Part shown: in pieces, positions 58,147 to 64,000 of the stretch
How positions within the stretch are numbered: the stretch's first letter is position 1
How the letters are laid out: every line of letters starts with the position of its first letter
Assembly (NCBI GenBank): GCA_900491605.1
Contig: UESW01004380.1
Span: forward strand, 483,763 to 547,762
Direction: 5' to 3'
Length of the DNA: 64,000 nucleotides
Source: Calamus simplicifolius
Taxonomy: Eukaryota; Streptophyta; Magnoliopsida; Arecales; Arecaceae
Made by a program: the position numbers and the translations under genes
The notes under the pieces: model-generated
Seen by the model: only the letters and a program-made list of their open reading frames with translations
Databases searched by the model: none
Told to the model about the DNA's origin: nothing

Positions 58147-59200
58147 AACTTGACGATACCCCAGCTTTACCATTAAGACACCGTCGTTACGAACTTACGA
58201 CATCCATGGCCTTACAACGAATGCTGAAGAAAAGCCTCGCGACATCACAGGCTTTAATCGGTCGAAAACCAGCGATGACATCCCAGCTGAAATATTGCGA
58301 CATCCTAGTTACAAACCTAAGACACTCGTTCACGCGGAATATGCTTTACAACATCCCAGAAGAAAATCTACCAAAACAAAGCTATGACACCCCAGCTTTA
58401 CTATTAAGATACCATCGTTATGAACTTACGACACATGTGGCCTTGCAATGGATGCTGAAGAAAAGCCTCGCGACATCGCAGGTGAAAATCAGCCAAAAAC
58501 CAGCGATGACACCCCAGCTGAAATATTAAGACATCCTATTTACAAACCTAAGATATCCATTCATGCGAGATATGCTTTAAGACATTTTAGAAGAAAATCG
58601 GTCAATACAAAGCTACGACACCCCAGCTTTACCATTAAGACACCGTCGTTACGAACTTACAGCACCCGTGGCCTTGCAATGGATGCTAGAGAAAAGTCTC
58701 GCGACATCGCAAGCTTTAATCGGCCAAAAACCAACGATGATACCCTAGCTAAAATATTACGACATCCTAATTACAAACCTAAGACACCTGTTCATGCGGG
58801 ATATGCTTTACGACATCCCTAAAAAAAAATTGGCTGAAATAAAGCTACAACACCCTAGCTTTACCATTAAGACACTATCGTTATGAACTTATGATACCCG
58901 TGGGCTTGCAACGGACGCTGGAGAAAAGCCTCGCGACATCGCAGGTGAAAATTGGCTAAAAACCAGTGACGACACCCTTGCTGAAATATTACAACATCCT
59001 AGTTACAAACCTAAGACATTCGTTTACATGGAATATGCTTTAAGACATCCCAAGAGAAAATCGGCCAAAAGCAATGACACCCCAGCTTTACCATTAAGAC
59101 ACCATCATTACGAACTTACGACACCCATGGCCTTGTGACATCCCAGAAGAAAATCGGCCAAAAAAACCCCTACGACACCCCAGTTTTACTTTTACGATGC
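58147..59200. repeat. 231-bp tandem repeat, about 4.5 copies
   Basis: The landmark CCAGCTTTAC (or CCTAGCTTTAC) recurs at about 58161, 58392, 58623, 58855 and 59082, giving periods of 231, 231, 232 and 227 bp. Each unit contains ATGCTGAAGAAAAGCCTCGC and several GACACCC/GACATCC motifs. Open frames through it are repeat products. Degraded GACACCC-type copies continue to about 59300 and occur again near 59770-59850. Confidence 0.88.
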
Positions 59201-59884
59201 CCTTGGTATAAAATTATGACATCACATGTAATATATTTGAAATAGGCAAAAATTGTTACGTCACCCTAGTTGTAAACCGACGACACCCTGTACAGACAGA
59301 TATGGCATCCTAGTTTGAAAACATGGGCCTCACGTGGCTGCACAGTATGGGATGCGAGAGGGTATGGTTGCGGATTCGTGATATGATCATGCCGCTTCTG
59401 CCATCTTTTCACACTGAAGGCACATCGGTATCCTTTCATCTTCCTCTGAAGGTGGCATATATAACTTTTGAATCCTAGATTTGCTTTTTCTATTCTCTTT
59501 GATGTCCTTTCATCTTTTCACATAGACGACCCTTGGCATCCTAAATCTTCTTCACTATTTTTCTTTTGCATCAATGGCGAAGAGTGGTTTTGGGGTTCGA
59601 TGAAGACCGCGAACACAGCGAACACAGAAGCTCCACAAGAAGAAAATGGAGGAAGCAAGCAAAGAAATTGTTTTTTTATTTAAATGAGGATGAGGCTCCT
59701 TTATGTACCATCCCATACGAAGCTACAAAATTAGAAAGAGGTAAACATAATGATGATACCTTGATTCAGATATTATGACACACTTTCTCAAAATATCATG
59801 ACACCCTGCACATAACTCCCTAGTTTAGGTATTATGGCACCCTGCATAAATTTTTATTCTTAATCAGACAAATTTCTTTGTCCC
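59201..59884. other. Spacer between the 231-bp array and the transposon-gene remnant
   Basis: Contains scattered GACACCC motifs, a CTTTCATCTT-rich stretch and no convincing gene. Short frames at 59468-59778 overlap in different phases without family resemblance. Confidence 0.4.
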
Positions 59885-60600
59885 GTCTTTTTCAGGTGAC
59901 TTGAGAATTATTCTAGTCCCTGCAGTGAAGGCTTCCCAGTTGTTTAAAAACTGTTGCAAACCAGCAGTTTACGTTCAAAATGTTTGGAAGATGAGGCTTA
60001 ATATACTACATATAAAACTTATCCGAAGGAGCCCATTTGGTGCCTTCGTCGACATGCATCCATCTTCAGTCGACAGACGACTGCTAGCAGATATAATACG
60101 ATGTTACAATGGAGGTGAGGAGTTTATTTTTTATAGAAAGGTGGTCATATTCAATGCCGACGATGTCGCACTAATTTTGGGTCTTTCAGCTTATGGAAGG
60201 GAGATTGACACGTCCTGCCAACTATATAATTGAAGGTTATTCAGACGATTTGGCTGAGTGTTAGATATTCACCAAAAGGAGTTGAAGAAGTTAATAATGG
60301 ACTCCAATCATCCAAGAAACAAAAGGATATCGAGGACACTGTTAGACTTTCGATCACTTACATGTTTGCAATATTTTTGGCTCTAAAGTCTAAATCAGAC
60401 TTGTCCACGATATCTCATCCAGTACTTGGATGATTTAACTTAACTGGAGAGGATCAATTAGGCTTCCGCAATCAAGGAGTTGATCATTCTGGGTCTCTCA
60501 GAGGTCGCTACTTGCTTGCGATCCGAGGAGCCAGTCCAGTCAAAGAGAGAGGATAAGGTTAGGAGGCAGCCGACCATGTTCAGATGCTCAATAGCACTGA
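59885..60600 (+). pseudogene. Remnant of a transposon-linked plant mobile domain/DUF1985-like gene
   Basis: After an acceptor-like TTTTTCAG near 59895, a frame to 60233 shows RRSPFGAFVDMHPSSVDRRL and FYRKVVIFNADDVALILGLS, the pattern of the N-terminal domain that accompanies Ulp1-type proteases or stands alone in plant MULE-related and other transposon-derived genes. Further pieces (YLIQYLDDLT, ASAIKELIILGLS) continue in other frames to about 60560 with several stops. Identification is by pattern only; it could belong to a neighbouring family of plant transposon-domain proteins. Confidence 0.45.
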
Positions 60601-60819
60601 TGGTAAGGAATATTGATACACAGAATGAGTGTCGTAATTATATTTTTTTGTAAATATTTCATTTTTTCATATCACAAAATTATTATGTGCAGGCGTGGTT
60701 CCTCAAACATATCTTAATAAGAGCCCTAGTAATCCAAATAAACTGCTTCAGCTATTGAAGTGGTATGACAGCTAATTAAAGGTGCAGTCTGTCTAGGTTG
60801 CCAACATGCAGCCTAACAT
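60601..60819. other. Flank of the right-hand Copia LTR
   Basis: Short non-coding stretch ending at the presumed target site. The five bases before the LTR are AACAT; the matching copy would lie beyond the window. Confidence 0.4.
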
Positions 60820-62830
60820 TGTTGTAGGGAGAAATAGTCTCCGAGGCATGCATATTTTTAAAAATTGATAACTATTATCATTACGGAAATTAAAAGATTA
60901 CATATTAATCTATCTAATATGCATCAAGATCATATCTTTGCCTATATATTCAGGGTCGTTTGATCTAAAATATGCATATAAAAACATCAAGATCATATCT
61001 TGATCTTCAAGATGACTAGTCATACTATTATCTTGAAGCCTGCCTTAAGATCTAGGGATCAAATCACTTACCTTAAGAACAGTAGGTAAATCCTTATTGC
61101 TCTGCAGCCGTTCAATCGTCCGGCCTCTAGTATCGTCCATGCAAAGCCCCGATTGATCAAATTTCTGGGAGTACTAGCTCGCGAAAAATAGCTTTGCTGA
61201 TCTTGAATCCTCTCACTTGAATCTTCCTCCAAGATCCACTAGGCTTCCACTAACACCAGAATCACCAGGATTTTTATTCTAACATTTTAGAATTACAATC
61301 CACGACAATTTAGAATTACAATCCACGACAAATCGTGTATTGTTGTTCTATTTTTGTTCTGTGTTCTCTGGTGAGGAAATGCCCTATATTTATAGTCTCG
61401 ATTTAGCCTTGACATTTAATTTTGACATTTAAGAATCCGTCGTTTGGCAAAAGCGAAGAGACGCCGAAGGCGCGGCGCTTGGTTTAATTTCGACGTTCAG
61501 AGAAAACCAAGGAGTCGCGGCGTTTGGTTTAGTTCCGTCGTTCGGAGAAAACCAAAGAGACGAGGGATAAATCTGACGTTCGGTAAATAAATGTCATGCA
61601 TTAAATTCTATCTCATGAGATGAGATTTTAGCCATCTCATCATATGAGATCCATATTCGAGAGGTTTGGGTTCTGATCTGAATTTATTTGACTTATCCCA
61701 CATAGATCATGATCCAAGCTCAAATCAAATTTGGCTAGTCCTGAATCTATTTAAATTCAAATCAAATCTAATTTCAAATCAATATTTGAAATTGACTTAT
61801 CCTTCTAATAGACTTAAACCAAATTGAATCTTATTCAATTGTACTTAACCCAATTGAGATAATTCAATCAATCAAATTGATTAATTAAATCATATACGAT
61901 TCTCAATCATTGATCAACAAATAGATCATCCTAGGAAACTTCTATGCGTGTGACTCTCTAGGTTCAAACCTAAGCCGGTAGCATAGAAACAACTTTCTAT
62001 ACTAATCGATGTGCCCATCTAGCAATGGAACCCGACGTCCGGATAGGTCGAAGAGTTGCCGAGCAAACTCCAAGAACCCTAAGAAACAGTTACCGTATAA
62101 TTCATCCTCTTGACCACAAATGCTAAGGATGGCTTAAGAGCCTGTCAACTCTAAATAGCAAATCCATAAAGTGATTTCAACTTTAGGGATCAAGTGACTT
62201 TCACATGAAGTGCCTTGGCCAAGGTCTTGCTAAATTGAAACACAAGCATTTCTCCTTTTAATGGGATAGGTCAAATTCTATCTTGATCCACAACTGACTA
62301 CCACAAGTACTTGACTGCACCCAGTAACCTTTCGTAGCTGGATTAGAAATCCAGGTGGTCCGGCACCTAAGTACAATGAGTTGCTTGTAAGCTACTGGTT
62401 GTGATCTTCAGGTCTGAAGGATACTTATACCTATATCTTCTCGGATTAACTCTTGACAGCAGAGTATCCGAAAATGAGTCATGTTCGGTGAAATGTACTC
62501 CTACACTTTCACCTGTATGTCATACCAGTGTCTCTACACTCCTTGGTTAAGAGGATAACCAACAAATGTGATATACAACGTCCTATAATTGATAGTACTA
62601 TGGCCCTGTTATAGTATATCATTTGGTCGCGAACTCTTTTAAGGACCTTCTAAGATAAATCCTCCTTTATCGTGAGGAAGATCCTAAGGGCTTCATTACT
62701 TTCAGGAGTATTAAGAAGATGTTCTTGTAATGAATAAACTGCCAAATAACTTTTATTAATATATCAATTTATATACAATTTACATCAGCACAATCATCAA
62801 ATGATTGGCTTTAGGATACAATTCCCAACA
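60820..62830 (-). repeat. 3' LTR of a second minus-strand Ty1/Copia element
   Basis: On the minus strand the LTR starts TGTTGGGAATTG at 62830, directly after a short purine tract (AGTGAGAGTT), and appears to end CTCCCTACAACA at 60820. TATA-type CTATAAATATA is at 61385-61395 on the minus strand. Includes a short duplicated AATTACAATCCACGACAA motif at 61286-61331. The other LTR lies outside the window, so the left edge is not confirmed by comparison. Confidence 0.75.
61385..61395 (-). promoter_or_regulatory. TATA box of the right-hand Copia LTR
   Basis: CTATAAATATA on the minus strand, about 1.44 kb into the LTR and 570 bp before its end. Confidence 0.5.
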
Positions 62831-62844
62831 AACTCTCACTTAGC

Positions 62845-64000
62845 CTAAAGCCACTCATTACAGTATCTAATACCCATCTTCAACTTATAGTTGTCAAACT
62901 CCTTGATGCTGAGTGCTTTAGTAAATGGGTCACCTAGGTTTTCCTTTCCATCAATCTTCTGAAGATTTATGTCACCTCGGTCTACTATCTCTCGAATAAG
63001 ATGAAACTGGTGCAGTATGTGCTTGGTGCGCTGATGTGCTCGTGGTTCCTTTGCTTGAGCTATGGCACCAGTGCTGTCACTGTATAACAGGACTGGTTCA
63101 TCTATGGAAGGTGTCACTCCAAGCTCGGAGATGAACTTTCGCAGCCACACAGCTTCTTTCGCAGCATCTGATGCAGCGATGTACTCTGCCTCGCACACCG
63201 AATCTGTCACTGTATGTTGCTTGGAACTTTTCAGCAAACAGTTTCACCATTTAGGATAAACACGAAACCCGATACACTTTTGCTATCATCATGATCTGAT
63301 TAAAAACTGGAATCAGTATATCCAATAAGTTTCAAATTAGACTCTCCATAGACTAACCACTGGTCCTTAGTATTTCTCAAATACTTAAGGATTGTCTTAA
63401 CAACTTGCCAGTGTTTTTCTTCTGGATCAGATTGGTATCTACTCACTACTCCTAGTGAGTATGCCACATCTGGTCTTGTACATGTCATGGTGTACATAAT
63501 CGATCCTACTGCCGAAGCATATGGAATTCGACTCATACGTTCTCTTTCATTAGGAGTTGTCGGACAATCCTTCTTAGAAAGATGAATTCCATGGCCTATC
63601 GAAAGATAGCCTTTCTTAGAATTCTTCATGCTAAACCTCTTTAGCACTGTGTCAATGTACGTAGATTAGGATAAACCTAGCATCCTCTTAGATCTATCTC
63701 TATAGATCTTCATCCCTAGGATGTATGATGCTTCTCCCAGATCTTTCATGAAGAATTATGATGATAACCATGTCTTTATTCCTTGTAATGCAGGGATATC
63801 ATTCCCGATTAAGAGAATATCATCCACATATAATACAAGAAATACAATAACAGAATCGTTAGCCCATTTATAAATGCAAGGTTCTTCTTTATTCTTAATA
63901 AAGCCATAAGATTTGATCACTTTATCAAATCGTATGTTCCAACTCCTTGATGCTTGCTTAAGTCCATAAATAGACTTCTATAGCCTGCACACTTTAGACT
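62845..64000 (-). pseudogene. Copia reverse transcriptase (3' part) and RNase H, Tork/Angela-like, cut by the window edge
   Basis: RT enters at the right edge with YVDD at 63819-63830, then FMKDLGEASYILG-like and DRSKRMLGLS blocks. The frame at 63647-63300 shows YASAVGSIMYTMTCTRPDVA and LKYLRNTKDQWLVYG. RNase H (63237-62845) has VCEAEYIAASDAAKEAVWL, LLYSDSTGAIAQAKEP and KHILHQFHLIRE and ends with a stop 15 bp before the LTR. Stops near 63300 and 63755 show decay. Integrase and gag lie beyond the window. Confidence 0.9.

Overview
This 64 kb window is nuclear DNA from a flowering plant. It has a plant-specific NAC transcription factor, a spliced plant RAD7-like gene, a plant GPI-anchored protein exon and many plant-type LTR retrotransposons. 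Gene structure, base composition and the captured EIN3-binding F-box fragment suggest a monocot. A palm is my best guess, but it is only an impression. No bacterial, organellar, tRNA, rRNA or CRISPR features were seen.

Layout. 1-929: end of an LTR on the minus strand. 1757-2337: last exon of a GPI-anchored protein gene. 2338-4940: AT-rich intergenic DNA. 5026-6899: NAC gene with three frame breaks, probably a pseudogene. 7356-33369: a Tat-lineage Ty3/Gypsy element on the plus strand (TSD GTTCT), with decayed gag-pol, hairpin-rich tandem arrays and at least two antisense genes in its 3' region. A minus-strand SIRE-type Ty1/Copia element (18113-28560, TSD ACGGC) is nested inside it. 33611-35722: solo LTR, minus strand (TSD CCTTT), carrying a 15-bp minisatellite. 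36475-37124: hAT-type MITE with an 8-bp TSD (ATTACGTG). 37462-46139: non-autonomous LARD-like LTR element (TSD TTATA), both of whose long LTRs contain a captured N-terminal fragment of an EBF1/EBF2-type F-box gene. 46584-53760: six-exon RAD7-like leucine-rich-repeat gene, apparently intact, about 935 codons. 53761-58146: AT-rich intergenic DNA. 58147-59200: 231-bp tandem repeat. 59885-60600: remnant of a transposon-linked plant mobile domain-like gene. 60820-64000: LTR and pol 3' part of another minus-strand Ty1/Copia element running off the window.

Only the RAD7-like gene, and perhaps the GPI-protein gene (its first exon is not visible), look like working host genes. The rest records layered insertions, five of them bounded by matching target-site duplications. 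The most unusual signals are the EBF F-box fragment riding in a retrotransposon LTR, where it is copied at each transposition; the multi-exon antisense gene in the Gypsy element; palindromic GTCGAC clusters found both in the Copia LTRs and upstream of its accessory ORF; and a recurring design in which tandem arrays of different elements are built from short GC-rich hairpins.
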